Below, in pieces: positions 20,892 to 33,168 of a DNA stretch of 64,000 bases. The notes below the pieces were generated by a model. That model saw only the letters and a program-made list of their open reading frames with translations, was not told the origin of the DNA and did not search any database. How positions within the stretch are numbered: position 1 is the stretch's first letter; each line of letters starts with the position of its first letter. A program made the translations under genes and the position numbers. Origin of the DNA: Adiantum capillus-veneris (taxonomy: Eukaryota > Streptophyta > Polypodiopsida > Polypodiales > Pteridaceae); the NCBI GenBank assembly GCA_014529385.2, contig CM043944.1, positions 45,144,268 to 45,208,267 of the forward strand, written 5' to 3'.

Positions 20892-21035
20892 AGAAGAAGA
20901 GAGTTTTAACGTCGTAGGAAACTATCCCAAAAGACGTTAAAGATTAGGTTAGATGTAGACTTACGTTAAATTAGATTTAGGTTTATTTTTAGTTAGATTT
21001 ACGTTTATTTAGATTTACGCTTATTTACGTTAGAT
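20866..21035. repeat. Direct repeat right of the captured HIPP copy
   Basis: Second copy of the repeat at 20,196-20,364, sharing the AC run, AAGAAGAAGAGAGTT and AGACGTTAAAGATTAGGTTA blocks. Confidence 0.8.
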
Positions 21036-21324
21036 CGAGTCCATGCAAGAATTACTTACGGTTTAGGGTTTAGAGTTAGACGAACAGTGAAAAGATCTAC
21101 TGTGAAAAGATGTTAAGATGCTGTGAAGTGCTACAGCTAGAGAAGAGGCAAAGGGGTTTTGTCCACTACATACAGTATCATGTAGACGTGGGTGTGTAGA
21201 TTTCTTGTACCCACAAATATAGGTCTTGACCAATAAAGACGAGATTATAACCCGGTGGTTCTGATCTCCGTGCACCTCTAGACCGAGGTGTGCGGGGATT
21301 GGACACGACTAGAGAATGTGAGGT

Positions 21325-21370
<46 letters not shown>
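21325..21370. repeat. (GA)n microsatellite
   Basis: About 44 bp of GA repeat, 60 bp upstream of the TNP2 start codon. Confidence 0.9.
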
Positions 21371-21372
<2 letters not shown>

Positions 21373-21434
21373 GACGAAGAATGCCAATAGAATATTAAAT
21401 TTGTTGTCCAGGTTATAAGTTTTTTATCCTCATT

Positions 21435-24400
21435 ATGAGTAGCGACGAGGATGTGGGGCCGTCCAACCGAAACACCTATCTCTCAACGAGGGTCTTATGT
21501 CCTTGTAATCAATGCAAGCATGCTGTGCGACGGACAAGACGTGTTTCTTTGCAGCACGTTCGCGAATTTGGCGAGTTCGATCCATCTATTATAGATCGAG
21601 TTGTTGCCAATTATAACTCGTCGGACTCTGACGCTGGCCAACAAGCAGCAATCTTGCAACCCAATAGACGTGTTCGCAGGCGCTTTGGTCAAGCAGCATA
21701 TGTGAGGCCACAAGATGTAGCCTCTGACAGCTCGGGGGATGATCATGCAGAGCACATTCCCAACGAGGCAATGTTTGAGCCCGAGATTGATGAAATGATC
21801 GAGACGATCATGGATTCAGAAAGGCTTATCTATGATGATATGAAAAGTGAAGCCGATACGCCATTGTATAATGGAGCACGTATGTCTAGATTGAAAGCAC
21901 TCCTGGTTCTTCTCAACATGCAGGCAAAGTTTGGATGGAGTGACACTAGCGTCACAGTGCTTTTCAGGTGATCTATTACAATTAGTTTGCTTTAATAAAA
22001 CTCTAAATGTATAATGATCTGATAGATTTTACACGACTGTATCATATTTTTATGTTGTGTAGATTGCTGAAAGAGCACATACTACCAGCTGACAATGTGA
22101 TGCCAGATTCCCGAGATGAAGCAAGAAAGATTTTGCGAAACTTGGGGATGGATTACAATTCTATCCACGCTTGTCCTAATGACTGCATTCTTTTCAGAGG
22201 GGAATACATAGACATGGAGAAGTGTCCGAAATGTGATTCCGAAAGATATCGAGTAGATCTCCACGGGACAAAAATTCCACAAAAGGTTTTGCGACATTTC
22301 CCTCTGCTTCCTCGCATCAAGCATTTCTTCGAATGTAAGTCCATGGCCGCCCTAGCATCATGGCATGAGGAGAATAAATCTTCGGATGGTGTGCTACGAA
22401 TTCCTGCAGATTGCGTAGCGTGGAAACATATAGATGGAACATGGTCGGATTTTGCCAGGGAAGCTCGAAATTTGCGCTTAGGCCTGGCTATGGATGGCGT
22501 AAATCCATTTGGTCAAAGATCAACATCTTACAGTGTATGGCCCGTTGTCATCGTCAACTACAACATTCCCCCGTGGTTGACTACGAAGAAGGGGCACCTA
22601 TAGCTAAGCTTGATTGTGCCAGGGCGATATAAAGTGGGGAATATGGATGTGTATCTTCGTCCACTATTGGAAGAGCTACAACAATTGTGGATTGGCATAG
22701 AGGTGGTGGATATGAGCCGACACACAGGACGACGGAATGCTTTGATCAGAGGCATTCTAATGTGGACCATGCATGACTATCCCGGGCTAACAGAATGCTC
22801 AGGTGATCTATTGACACTCCTCACTCAGACACTGTAAATCTTGTTTTTTCCCATAGTTGATCTATTATCATGTGTATACATGCAGGGCTTCAAACAAGCG
22901 GATACAAAGCATGTGTCACATGTGGACCTAGACTGAATGCACGTAGGGCACCCTCACTGAAGAAGCAAATCTACGAAGGTCATCAAGCGTATCTTCCAGA
23001 GAATCATGTGTTACGCGATGGCTTTTTGGGAAGAGAGCCACCAAGGATGTCTGCAAAGTAAAAGAGAGCCACCAAGGATGTCCGCAAACTAAAAGAGACC
23101 ATTTGATCTTTGCGGACCCCCACTGGCGTAATGCACTCGCTCCGAACGTGTTTTACTAAAGAAGGAAAGCTTACCGGTTTGAAGTCACACGATTGGCATA
23201 AAATGTGTCAGGTACGTTCATAGTGGACTTTAATATCATTGCATAAAATGTGGACTTTAATATCATTGCTGCACATACTTTACAGTTTATTTTACCGGTT
23301 GCCATTGAGGGATGTTTGTCTCTCGACATCCGTAACACAATTTACAAACTTGCAAAGCTGGTGCAATGGATCTCACAAAAGGAGATCAACGTAGACTCCA
23401 TACCATTCGCCAAACTAAATGCTGCGGAGTTTGTGTGCATGTTTGAGAAACATTTTCCTACTACAATGCTAACCATTCAGGTGCATCTTCTTGTTCACAT
23501 AGTTGATGAGGTGGAAATAGCTGGCACAGTTCATTCCAGATGGATGTTCTTCTTAGAGCGTTTCATGAAAACGCTTAAGGGATATGTGCGTCAAAAGGCA
23601 CGTCCGGAGGGTAGCATGGTAGAAGGTTGGTTGGTATCAGAGTCCCTAGTGTACATTGGAGAGTGGCTAGACGGATTTGATAAATCCCGGGACACGCTAT
23701 GGCGAACCATAGATGATGAGCGCATATCTGGGATTGTCATGTGCAATCTCGGTGTTGAGAAGAAGATGACGGAAGATCTAGAGGCTAAAATCAACCGATT
23801 TTGCATGCTTCACAATCCAGTGATGCAAAAGTGGATTTCACAATACGAGGATGCAAAGCAAGAGCGACAAAGGGCACGAATCGAGTGGAGACGGGGAAGA
23901 CGACCACCGATGCACTATCCAGCGGTTCTGGAGAGCCTACCAACCTTCATGAGCTTAAGATGGTTGCACAACCAATTGAAAAGCGCACAACAATGCGGTG
24001 ACGAAGTGACTGAAGAAGAGTGGGAGTACTCTCGGGGTTGCGCGACCAAGGTAAGTTTGCAATGTACGACTAGCAAGTGACTTTATTTATAAACGTTTGA
24101 ACGGCCACTCATAATCTTTGTTCGTTGTAGTATAAGTCATACACAGCAGCATGGTGTAAAGGTCGATATTTTAGGGTGGAACGAATCGACAAAAAGCGTT
24201 TTACTCAAGATTGTGGAATCATGGCAAAATTTGAACAGTTTAGTCGACGACGTTCCTCTGATGCAGATCCTGTGGTGGCGGAACTCACTTACTTCGGCAC
24301 GCTGCAAGAGATTTTGAGGATCGATTACAGAGGATTTTTTGTCGACTTGTTCAACGTGCAATGGTTCAAGATAATCATGGAGGGTCGCAACGCTACTGTG

Positions 24401-24883
24401 CGTAGAGGAGAGTCTGGTTTTCTTGAGGTGGATTCTATTAAGAAATGGACTGACCTAAGAGACACTTTCGTACTACCCGAGCATTGTGAACAAGTAAGTA
24501 TGTAAATAGTTAACATCCCCCTTTTACAAGTTATGTGCTTGAAAGCTCTCATGTAAGTTATGTGGCTCTAGCAGGTAATATTTCATCCTACAAAGTCTAC
24601 ATCAAACTGGTGGTACGTCATAGAGGTAGCCCCTCGTAGTGCAAGGACGTATGAAGGCTACCATGTGCCAATCACAACGACATCAATGGAGGAGATCAGA
24701 GAAGATGCTCAATCAGAAGCCGGTGCGGTGGTGCCAGACGAGCATCAAGATGCTACTACTCTATATGGGGTGCATGCAGAGGAGCTACAAAATGAAACAG
24801 AGGATATGTGTTTAAACGGAGAGCTCTATATAGATATAGGAAGTTATGCTGAGTTATGCGAGGATGAGAGAGAGATCTCTTAA
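21435..24883 (+). pseudogene. CACTA TNP2-type transposase (Transposase_21), broken
   Basis: Exons can be read at 21,435-21,967, 22,063-22,802, 22,886 to about 23,210, 23,286-24,050, 24,131-24,493 and 24,575-24,883, with GT-AG borders. Domains in order: a transposase-associated zinc region (VLCPCNQCKHAVRRTRRVS), the Transposase_21 region (HACPNDCILFRGEY, CPKCDSERY, IPPWLTTKKGHL, GRYKVGNMDVYLRPL), a DUF4218-like region (ILPVAIEG, LVHIVDEVEIAGTVHSRWMF) and a DUF4216-like C-terminus (GRNATVRRGESGFLEVDS, WWYVIEVAPRS). Breaks: an in-frame TAG at 22,601-22,603; a 31-bp tandem duplication starting about 23,032; and loss of the conserved segment with the NIDVMH-type motif before LTGLKSHDWH. It should not give full-length transposase; the element would need help in trans. 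Confidence 0.88.
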
Positions 24884-25155
24884 AGCCACAAATATTGTAT
24901 TTGAACAATTTTGCTCCGTGTTGTAAAAGCTCTGGCTCTCTAAGTACCTTCCATGGTGTATAACGCTCTTTTCTACTCGCGCTCACATCTTTTGATTGAA
25001 AATTCTGAGTTTTCGACTTGCCTCTTCTATCACTCAATTCATTGCGTCATTGTATTTATATGCGTCATTACGTCATTGTATTTAATGGTCTTTGCGTCAT
25101 TGTCTACTCTATTCATTCAATATTAAGTTTAAATATTCGTGTGTTTAATGCAGGT

Positions 25156-26465
25156 ATGGATGATGAGGAGTTTCTTTCTTCTTTGTCACCGCAGCAGAGA
25201 CAGTGGTACGTGGAGCGTCATCGCTCTGGCGCATCATCGCGCGTTCCTACTCCATCCGCATCTCCCTCTCTTTCGGAGCATTCGACGCGCTCCGAAGCTT
25301 CGGCGTCGACGAGACGAGCTTCACACTCGTCTAGACACCGGCGCTCTAGTGGTGGCGGTGGCGGTTGTTGTGGGGATTCCGCCATCGATGCCTCCACACC
25401 GCCTCGTGTTCGACGAGGCTCTTTACCCTCCCCTTCTTTGCCCGCCCCCACACCAGCCACAGCATCGCCATCTACGCCAGGTTTTGCACGGCTAACTGTT
25501 CCTAGAAGCTACACATCTCTACCTACTCCGCCAGGAGCCACCCCACTCGACACTCCTCGCTTCGGGGCCCAGACGCCGGTGGAGACACCTGACGTCCGTA
25601 CCCCCATCGACACGCCGCTAGAGACCCCTGTCGGGACACCCAGGTTCACGCGTCACCGGCCAGAGGGCTTGCCTTACTCCGTCGACATCAGCGGCGGCAT
25701 CATCATGGATGATGACGGCAAGAAGGTGATCTCGCGCATGCGTGGTCTTTGCTCTCAGCTGTTTAGACACTACATACTAAACAAATGGAGTGAAGTACCA
25801 AGTGATTTAAAAAACAGAGTCATCAGCATACTTCATGATGAGTTTCCCGTTCCAACACGGGATCAGCGCTTCAATGAAGACCTGATGAAGATTCGAATGC
25901 GCGAATACTGCAAACACAAGCGTTCCGAAGTGCAAAAAGCAATCAAAAATGGGTGGAACAGGCCAGATTGGCTGGCCAAAGAAGATTGGAAGAATGCGAA
26001 GAAAGCGGCGCGCGAAAATCCCGACAAGTGGAAGCAACAAAAGGATGCAGCTAGAGCGCGAGTAGAGGCAGGGAGCTCGCACCACTTGGGGAGCGGTGGA
26101 TGGGCATCATTTGAGGCCGATTTTGTAAGTGTTTTCACATTGCTCTTTATGTTCGATAGTTTAGGGTTTATGAGTTTTTTAATTCTAACATAATGAAATC
26201 TTTGTATGTTTTGACAGTGGTCGATGATAGGACGTGATCCCACACCGTACGAGCGCGAGTACGCAGGCAGGAAGGGCTTAAACGCCCTGATGGACATTCT
26301 TAGTTCTCGCGGCGGCATGGTTAGTATTAGGGTTTACTCTTTTTTATTTTTTGTATTGTTTTATAAATGTCGTTATATGTTTATACTTACTGAAAGCTGT
26401 CTTATTGTCTTTTTTTGCAGAATCCGACAGATACGCCGCTTGGACGCGATGAGACGTCTGACTAG
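25156..26465 (+). CDS. CACTA TNPA-like protein (Transposase_24/Ptta type), intact frame
   Basis: Exons 25,156-26,124, 26,218-26,319 and 26,421-26,465 join in phase to about 371 codons with GT-AG introns. The N-terminal third is Ser/Arg/Pro-rich and low in complexity, including repeated TP dipeptides (DTPRFGAQTPVETPDVRTP). The C-terminal half is basic and helical (MRGLCSQLFRHYILNKWSEV, REYCKHKRSEVQKAIKNGW, WKNAKKAARENPDKWK), the pattern of plant Ptta/En/Spm proteins. TNPA proteins bind subterminal repeats and assist TNP2. It lies downstream of the TNP2 gene on the same strand and no break was seen. The start is the first ATG of the frame followed by MDDEEFLSSLSPQQRQWY; the preceding AG suggests a 5' exon may exist. 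Confidence 0.8.
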
Positions 26466-26826
26466 ACGACGTCAGTTTAGCCGTAGCTAGATAGCATTAG
26501 TTTAGGGTTTCTCATAGCTTATGTATCATGAGACGGATTTTATACGTCTTTTTGAACCATGTATATTATTACATTTGTCGCCGGAGTTCCTTTTGCCAAT
26601 CAATTCTTTATGCCTATGATGTTGTACAATTGTCATTATTACATTTGCCAATCAATTCATTTTGCCTATGATGTGTACAATTGTCAATTTTGCAAACAAT
26701 GCGTCTTGTGGGTGACTATTTTGGGTCTATTATCTACCCTTGCACTTTTTTTAAAAAGTGAATCAAGTACAATATGGTTGATGGGTGGCAGGGCATTGAA
26801 TGCCCTGCCACCAAAAAAAAAAAATC

Positions 26827-26990
26827 TCTCGGGCGTCGCTATAAGCGTCGCTATGAGCGTCGCTATGTGCGTCGCTATATAGCGATGCTTATAGCGACGC
26901 TCGTAGCGACGGTTTTAGCGACGGTTTTAGCGACGCCGGGGGTTATAAAAACCCAGTGTATTTCCGTCGCTAACAGCGTCACAAGAGCAC
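26827..26990. repeat. CACTA right subterminal repeats
   Basis: Seven or more copies of GCGTCGCTAT and its complement ATAGCGACGC are arranged head to tail and inverted, matching the left-end motif. Confidence 0.88.
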
Positions 26991-27009
26991 ATAACCTCTT
27001 GTAGTGCTG

Positions 27010-27193
27010 CACCCTGGACTAAGGCTCACCTTGGCCCGGACTATTGAGCTTCATTTTTCTTCATATTAGTGCTTATCATTTAATACTTTTATCCTTATTT
27101 TTCACACATGAAAAATCTGATGATGTTGTAACCGTTTTGGTCTCATAGGTCTATCAGGCCTTTTGTAGACGTTAATAAACATTTCATTTCATT

Positions 27194-27231
<38 letters not shown>

Positions 27232-28640
27232 GAAAACTTGCTCTTTATATTATAGTAATTTACAATCTCTTGTCACACTCACAACTTTTGTATGATCCAT
27301 ACCACTCTATCTTTGAAGGCTTAATCTGTTAAAGAGAGAGCATCTTCCATCATCCTATCTCTAATGACAAACAGGAGAATTGTATGATTGACACTCTGGC
27401 TCCGATCAAATGTACATTGATTTCTCACATTCCATACAAACCATAACCATACTCTGAAGGAATATAATGCATCCCTCTGGGCACATGCTTCATTGGGGCC
27501 AGAAAGCGGCGATAAAGGGCTCTAAAAGAGCAGCAGGCCCACCACGTCCTGTCACAAACTCAACGCTTCCCGTTCTAGCTGACTGATGGCCAGTGTTCGG
27601 AAAAAGTGTCTCCCAGCTGATTGGCTTTGAGCCGGTTGAAAAACCAAGGTAGTGTCTGCTTCATCAATATATAACAACAGATCCAGCCCTTGTACAACTC
27701 TCCTGAATTGCAACGTTTGCTTCGTGGCCACTGGAGGATGAGCAGGGCTGATTTTGTAGCATGGCAACTTTGAGCGTTGCAGGAGCATTGGGTGCTTGAG
27801 AAGCACCGCAAAGATGACATCGATTTGCATCCATTGCGGCCTCTTCACTGCAAGAGGGATTTATGGCATCTTGAAGATGCCACTCATGGTAAAAGGGCTT
27901 GCGAGGCAGGCCAGATTCGATGAGGTTTCGTCGGCACAACAGATGGTGCTCAAGAGCATGGCGAGGGGCAGGTTTCCCACAGTGAAGCCAGGGGAACTGT
28001 CGATGATACCATGTAGAAATGCGGGGAGAGCAGCCCCTCTCTGGAAGAGGATCATGTGTGTGTTCCTCACATCGTGCACATGTGAAGATGGCGCAGGCAC
28101 ACAAGAGAGAGAGGGGGGAATGCCATGATCGTTCATTAGGCATCGGTTACATAAGTAGGCGTATAGATGTAGCGTTTGACATCTCCTCATGATGACGTGG
28201 AATTATCATTCCATCACTCCCCCGTAGTTCGAGTCATCACAAGAGCTGAATGCATAAAAAGAAATGACAATGCATATGCCTTTTTTGTCAAGTGCAGCGC
28301 TCCACCCTCGATGCGTGCAAAGCTACATGCTATAGTTTGATTACATCATGCTGTGCAAGCTACATCAGAGTGCTGTTATAGAAACGCTCTCCCCGCATTT
28401 TCTACAGAATTAACACAAATCCTCTCTGATCCAGCCTCTGCTTCATCAATATATAACAGCACTTGCACTTGCTAAGCTTCGAGCTCTAATAGAGTATTAT
28501 AAGCTATAGTGGCCCCGGGGAGCGCCAGCCCAGTCTGTCTTGCTAATATTTTGCACACAGCTGCTATTATATTAAGTGCCTAATATATTCTGTGGGTTTG
28601 CTAATCACACACAATATCTGTTGATCATAATTGCTAATTG
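27010..28640. other. Intergenic stretch without recognised gene
   Basis: A (CT)n tract lies at about 27,197-27,230, preceded by TAATAAACATTTCATTTCATTTC, which may be the tail of a retroposed sequence. Short open frames on both strands at 27,550-28,190 show no domain. A phrase CTTCATCAATATATAACA occurs twice (about 27,660 and 28,442), suggesting an old duplication. The end of this stretch may hold the promoter of the TIR-NBS-LRR relic. Confidence 0.5.
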
Positions 28641-28662
28641 GCGAGCCCTGTTGTGATTAATT

Positions 28663-31600
28663 ATGGAGAGCGGAGAGGGATCCTGCAATATATTGCAGCC
28701 AGTTGCTCCTACCGCAACAGCCAGTACAAATTCTGAGCCACAGCCCTTCATCTTTCTAAGCCATTCAGGAAAACTGAAGGACTTCGTGAGAGAGCTTCAC
28801 CGTGAACTCCTGCGTGTCAGGCATTACCTTTTCTTTGACGAAGACCACCAGCGTTCTCTCCTCCTAGGCATCAACTTTCCACAGCGCATCCTTTAAGCTT
28901 GCCATGGCTGCAAAATGGCCGTTGTGGTCCTCTCGCACGACTTCATCAAGAGCTTATGGCCAATACTGAAATTGCAAGAGTTCTTTCGACACACTCCCGA
29001 TCGTCTGGTCTATCCTCTATTTTATGAGTTGGAGCCTCATGAACTGGCCAATGAAAAAAATCTAGAACTCTGGAATACATGTTGGTCTGAGAATACGCCT
29101 CGGTGGCGAAACACAGTGATGGAGTTGCAGTCATCGAGTGGATCTAGTGATGTGCGATTTGATTTGCACATCCACAAGTGGGTAGAGAAGCTGAAGCGAA
29201 GGAGTGACAAGGTTCGTCGCAAAGTCAATGCCCTCGACTACCAAAACATGTCTGAATATATCAAGGAAGTCTGCTCTGTGTTTCGACCCCTCCGGCCTTA
29301 TAATGTGGATGATGCAATTCAAGGGATGGATCGCATGATTCAACAGGTATTAATCACCTTTGCAGTTATTCTGGTCAAATACCAACGGTCTCTTTCATCT
29401 TAAGGATTAATTAAATATATGAGCATAACAAATCACATGTAACAGTTATGATTCATACTTAAAATTGTTCTCAATGGAGATATTTTATTTTCATACCACC
29501 AGATTCTTTTATACTTAAACATATTGATGCTGGAACATATGATTGCAAGAGATTGTTACATTGTTCAACAAACGACAAAAAAGCAACAGCGATGTGGGGG
29601 CTAGTGAACAATCGATGATGCCAATAGTAAGAGTATATGGCATTGGGGGCTCTGGCAAAAGCACCCTGTGTCGAAGCTTGGCTAATTTCTTTAGCCACGA
29701 CTTTGGGGGGAAATCGTGGTGGTTGGAGCTTCCAAGTGATCAAATCAACAGGAGTATGGAGTTTGTGACTGCAATCAAACCCATTTTTAAATTTTTATCA
29801 GTCCAACATGAAGTGTTCACTCCGGATCAGTTAAATTTTCATCCACGAGAGTTCATATATGAAACACTATATAATTAGAAATAAGGCTATGATGAGGTCG
29901 GTTGTTTGTATATGTATACAAATTATGTGATAAAATGGAATGAGCTACATAGTGAGGAGAAGAAGAACAACAAGATGTGTGTGTGTGTGTGTATTTATAG
30001 ATATGTATAGAGAGAGAGATATGTATATATCTACTAACATAATATGGCGGAGGATGTGACCCTTTACATGTGTCACCTTCTGCGAGATGAAGGCTATAAG
30101 CCAAAAGTGGGGGAGCAAAAAAGAGAAAGAGAGAGCTCAGAGGGGGGAACGAAGGAGAGAGAGAGGCCGCCGGCTGTATTAGATATTTATAGGAGGGAGA
30201 GAGAGAGAGAGAGAGAAATAACATCTTTTGAGGTTGTGATATGGCATGTAGAGACACTAATTAGCTGAAAACTTGTGATTTGGGGGAAATTTCACAAATC
30301 TATTCATGTTTTTTGAAATGTGAAATTCTTTATATTGCATAGGCCATGGATGCACTTGAGGCAGAGGTACAAAGACATAAAATATTTTTGACCCTTGATA
30401 ATGTATGGCCGGACTTGGAGATTGGAGGTGTAAATGTTATCAAAATAGTAACAAGAATTCATCCAGAAGATGGCTTGTAAGCCGGGAAGCAAAGTAATTG
30501 TGAGTAGCCGGAGTAAGGTGCCACTAGAGGGGATCTTGGAAATTATCCTTGGCAGCTCCAAAGTAACTGCTCAGAAAGTGGCAGACTTTATTGTGCATGC
30601 TCCCAGCATGAATCCTTATCTCTCACAGTTCTTTGACGATTCACAGCTTCCCTCCGCCACACCATCTTGATAGACTTGTGCAATCATGTTTCATTGGGAA
30701 GCATTGCTATCCTCTTTTTGTGAAGGTGAGGGGAGCTGAGCTCCGAGAACTAGCAAGAGAGAGGTTCAAAGGTGCAGATTGGGACAGTCTCATTACTCCG
30801 AGTTTAGTGGCAGGTTTGGATTTATGCACAGATCAATATAGAAAGATCGATTTTGAGTCGAAGGAGGAGCAGATTGTCAGGCCAGTTCTTCAAAAGAGTT
30901 TTGACAAATTGATGCCACAACTACAAGTTCTCTTCAGTGATTTGGTGACATTCTGGTTGAGAGCCGATTACTATGGATATTATAACTCTTCGAGCTGGCA
31001 GCTTGAAAAACAGTGTAAGTGGTTGGAAATGGTGTACGGTGGCAATCCGACAGCCGCTCAGTTGAGGCGACAAGTAAGTGCGCCTTTTGAGCCTTACGGA
31101 TCCTTCGTCTTGGAGGTTTGAACGGATGGGGGCCGGGAGCAAAGCTTGAACGCATGGAGGGGAGCATTTCCCCTCTGACAGCCTTGGAGGAGCTCGATCT
31201 TGCAGGTTGTCATTATCTGAAATGGATTCCTGATCTGAGTGAGCTGGCACAGATCAAGAAACTAAGATTTTCTGACTGTGCTTCCTTGCTAGACCACTCT
31301 GTAATTAAGCTGCATGAGGAAGCTGTTTCTTGCAGCTTGCAGGAATTGAGGTCGGACTTTCACGTAAAGTACAACGTTCCATATGGATCAGCAAGTGTAT
31401 AGGCACCAGTGCATGAGCTTATGTGAGGGAGGCACCGTAATCACACCTAGCTAGGTATGCAGTGCCTCTCGAGCAGAAGCTCGTGATGTTATGCATTGTA
31501 TGAAAAACAATGAAAAAGACTCTGTTTTCCTACATGAGAAATCTTCTGGCTTCAGCAAGTTTTATGTCGTTTCTTCTTAACGTCTGGTGCAGTGCGAACT

Positions 31601-31740
31601 CTGTCACAACTCAAGACTCTCTATCTTGAACTTCCACCAGCCCAGTACACCGACGATTTCTAGCGTCTGCATCTGAGCGGGCTACCAGTTCTTGAAAAAC
31701 TAGAGCTCCAGGGATCCGAAATGTGAAACAACTGTTTTTC
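28663..31740 (+). pseudogene. TIR-NBS-LRR disease-resistance gene relic
   Basis: The first block (28,663-29,346) is a TIR domain: FIFLSHSGKLKDFVRELHRE, YLFFDEDHQRSL, MAVVVLSHDFIKS. It is interrupted by TAA at 28,894-28,896 in an otherwise continuous frame, where glutamine (CAA) would fit. After an intron (donor at 29,347) comes the NBS P-loop VYGIGGSGKSTLCRSL (about 29,630-29,680). A kinase-2 motif KIFLTLDNVW follows near 30,390-30,415 and an RNBS-B-like GSKVIVSSRSK near 30,482-30,520. ARC-like sequence (30,633-31,075) leads into leucine-rich repeats (ALEELDLAGCHYLKWIPDLS, then frameshifted repeats to about 31,740). The 29,879-30,340 gap has TG and GA tracts and may be an intron. Several stops and shifts make it a pseudogene. 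Confidence 0.85.
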
Positions 31741-31799
31741 AATGACGCCGTCAAGCTCACTTGGATAAGGCTAGGATCACAAGAATTTTTAGACAGATT

Positions 31800-32560
31800 C
31801 TCAAAATAATTCCCACATTGTGACTTGCCTCAACATCATGAGCTTCGGTGAGGGAGCCATTGCATACTTAGCTAAGTACGATTGGGGGCAGGGGACCGCT
31901 GGTCCGGTGGGAGGGCCGGTGGTCCCCTGTCCCCAATAGAATCTAGCTAGGTATGCGGTGCCTCTCGAGCTAAGTTGAGGCTAGCAGCTCTTTTTGTCCT
32001 TGTGATTAACAAGATGCCTTGAGATTAATGAGATGCCTTGCGGGTAGTGAGATGCCTTGCGATTAGTGTAAGATCATGGCCCTTGAGGGTAGCAATTTGG
32101 GGAAGTTTGTGCACATCCCAGTTAGCAACAAAGGCTCTGGTGGTTAAGTAGAGGAAGTCCATGGGAAGCAGCAAGAGACTTACAGTATGAATGTTGATTC
32201 TGTTAGGAATGCCTTTGTTAGAACTTGATTGATCTTTTGTCTTGGTGATGTTTGAAGGGTTTTATTAACATACCCGTGTCATAAATAATTAAGGAACAAT
32301 GTTTGTAGATGTCAAATAGTGTGGTAGTAATTAAATAACAAAGCTATTGGGTGAGTTGTGGTGTGGAAAGTAGGAGGATAGAGGCCCTAACAGCACCATT
32401 CTTACGGATGGGTGGACCCGATTAGTTGGGTACTTTTCACAACCTTAGATGCATAAAAGATAGTTAGAACAAAAGACTTATATTCATGCTAGCTAAGGCT
32501 TAAGGTGGGTGGTTGTGCCTCTTAAACGTGGAAAAAAACCATCAACCTAAAGCTAAGGCT
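31800..32560. other. Region downstream of the TIR-NBS-LRR relic, with an inverted repeat
   Basis: An inverted repeat at about 31,880-31,928 pairs ATTGGGGGCAGGGGACC with GGTCCCCTGTCCCCAAT. A block GCTAGGTATGCAGTGCCTCTCGAGC near 31,450 recurs near 31,935-31,960. GAGATGCCTTG-type repeats occur at about 32,010-32,060. No gene was recognised. Confidence 0.5.
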
Positions 32561-32567
32561 ATGCTTG

Positions 32568-32826
32568 TGTTACCATATACATGTGGTAGTGATGTGTGTG
32601 AACACATCACTACCCCGACGGTCCTAGTGTGTGAACACACTAGGACCGTCGGGGCATCTTTTCCCTCTTTAGGAGGTTTTTTCCCTCGTGCATTGTATAT
32701 ACTCCCATCACTCTAGGGCTATCTATCTTTCCAAGGCACACTAAGTAAAACACTCTCTATTGTGTGCTTGAGCTTTCTTCGTCTTCTCCAAGCTATGTAT
32801 GTTTTTCTACAACCCTAATTCCAACA
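32568..32826 (+). repeat. Copia A 5' LTR (259 bp)
   Basis: It starts TGTTACCATATACATG and ends CCAACA. It is 32 bp longer than the 3' LTR, the extra bases lying in a palindromic stretch (32,588-32,654). Confidence 0.93.
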
Positions 32827-33168
32827 ATTGCTATCAGAGCAGGTTGCATCCTCCCGGGCTTAGTCGCCAACAGCTCCAACAGACACCTGCTCATTTTCCT
32901 TCGATTTCACAGGTCAACAAAAATTTCGAGCAAGCTCGTAAGGTTCAATCTGCTCATATTTTTTATTTGGGCTCATTTCGGCCTCCGTTTCCACTACAGG
33001 TAGTGTTGCTCATGCTATTTTGTCATTTTGTGCAAAATTTTTGTCATTGCCGTTTTTTGCATAACACGTGCCTTACAGCCTTCTACGGTTTGTGCTATAT
33101 AGCACGTGCTGTTCCCGATTTGTTTCTCCTCTTTTCAGACAGTTTTCACATCAGGTGCAACATTTACC

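Larger units (their letters stand above)
19313..27006 (+). mobile_element. CACTA (En/Spm) DNA transposon, 7.7 kb
   Basis: The left end is CACTATAAGAGGCTAT and the complement of the right end is CACTACAAGAGGTTAT. Both sides have the 3-bp flank CTG (19,310-19,312 and 27,007-27,009), the duplication size expected for CACTA elements. Subterminal regions are packed with GCGTCGCTATGAGCGTCGC repeats in both orientations. It carries a TNP2-type transposase gene (broken), a TNPA-like gene (open) and a captured HIPP gene copy, all on the plus strand. Confidence 0.93.

Noticed and set aside
25218-25460. Minus-strand 80-codon Glu-rich frame
   Set aside because: Shadow of the Ser/Arg-rich N-terminus of the TNPA-like exon.
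27552-28190. Overlapping frames on both strands, up to 159 codons
   Set aside because: No domain or splice structure is recognisable and both strands are equally open; not reported as a gene.
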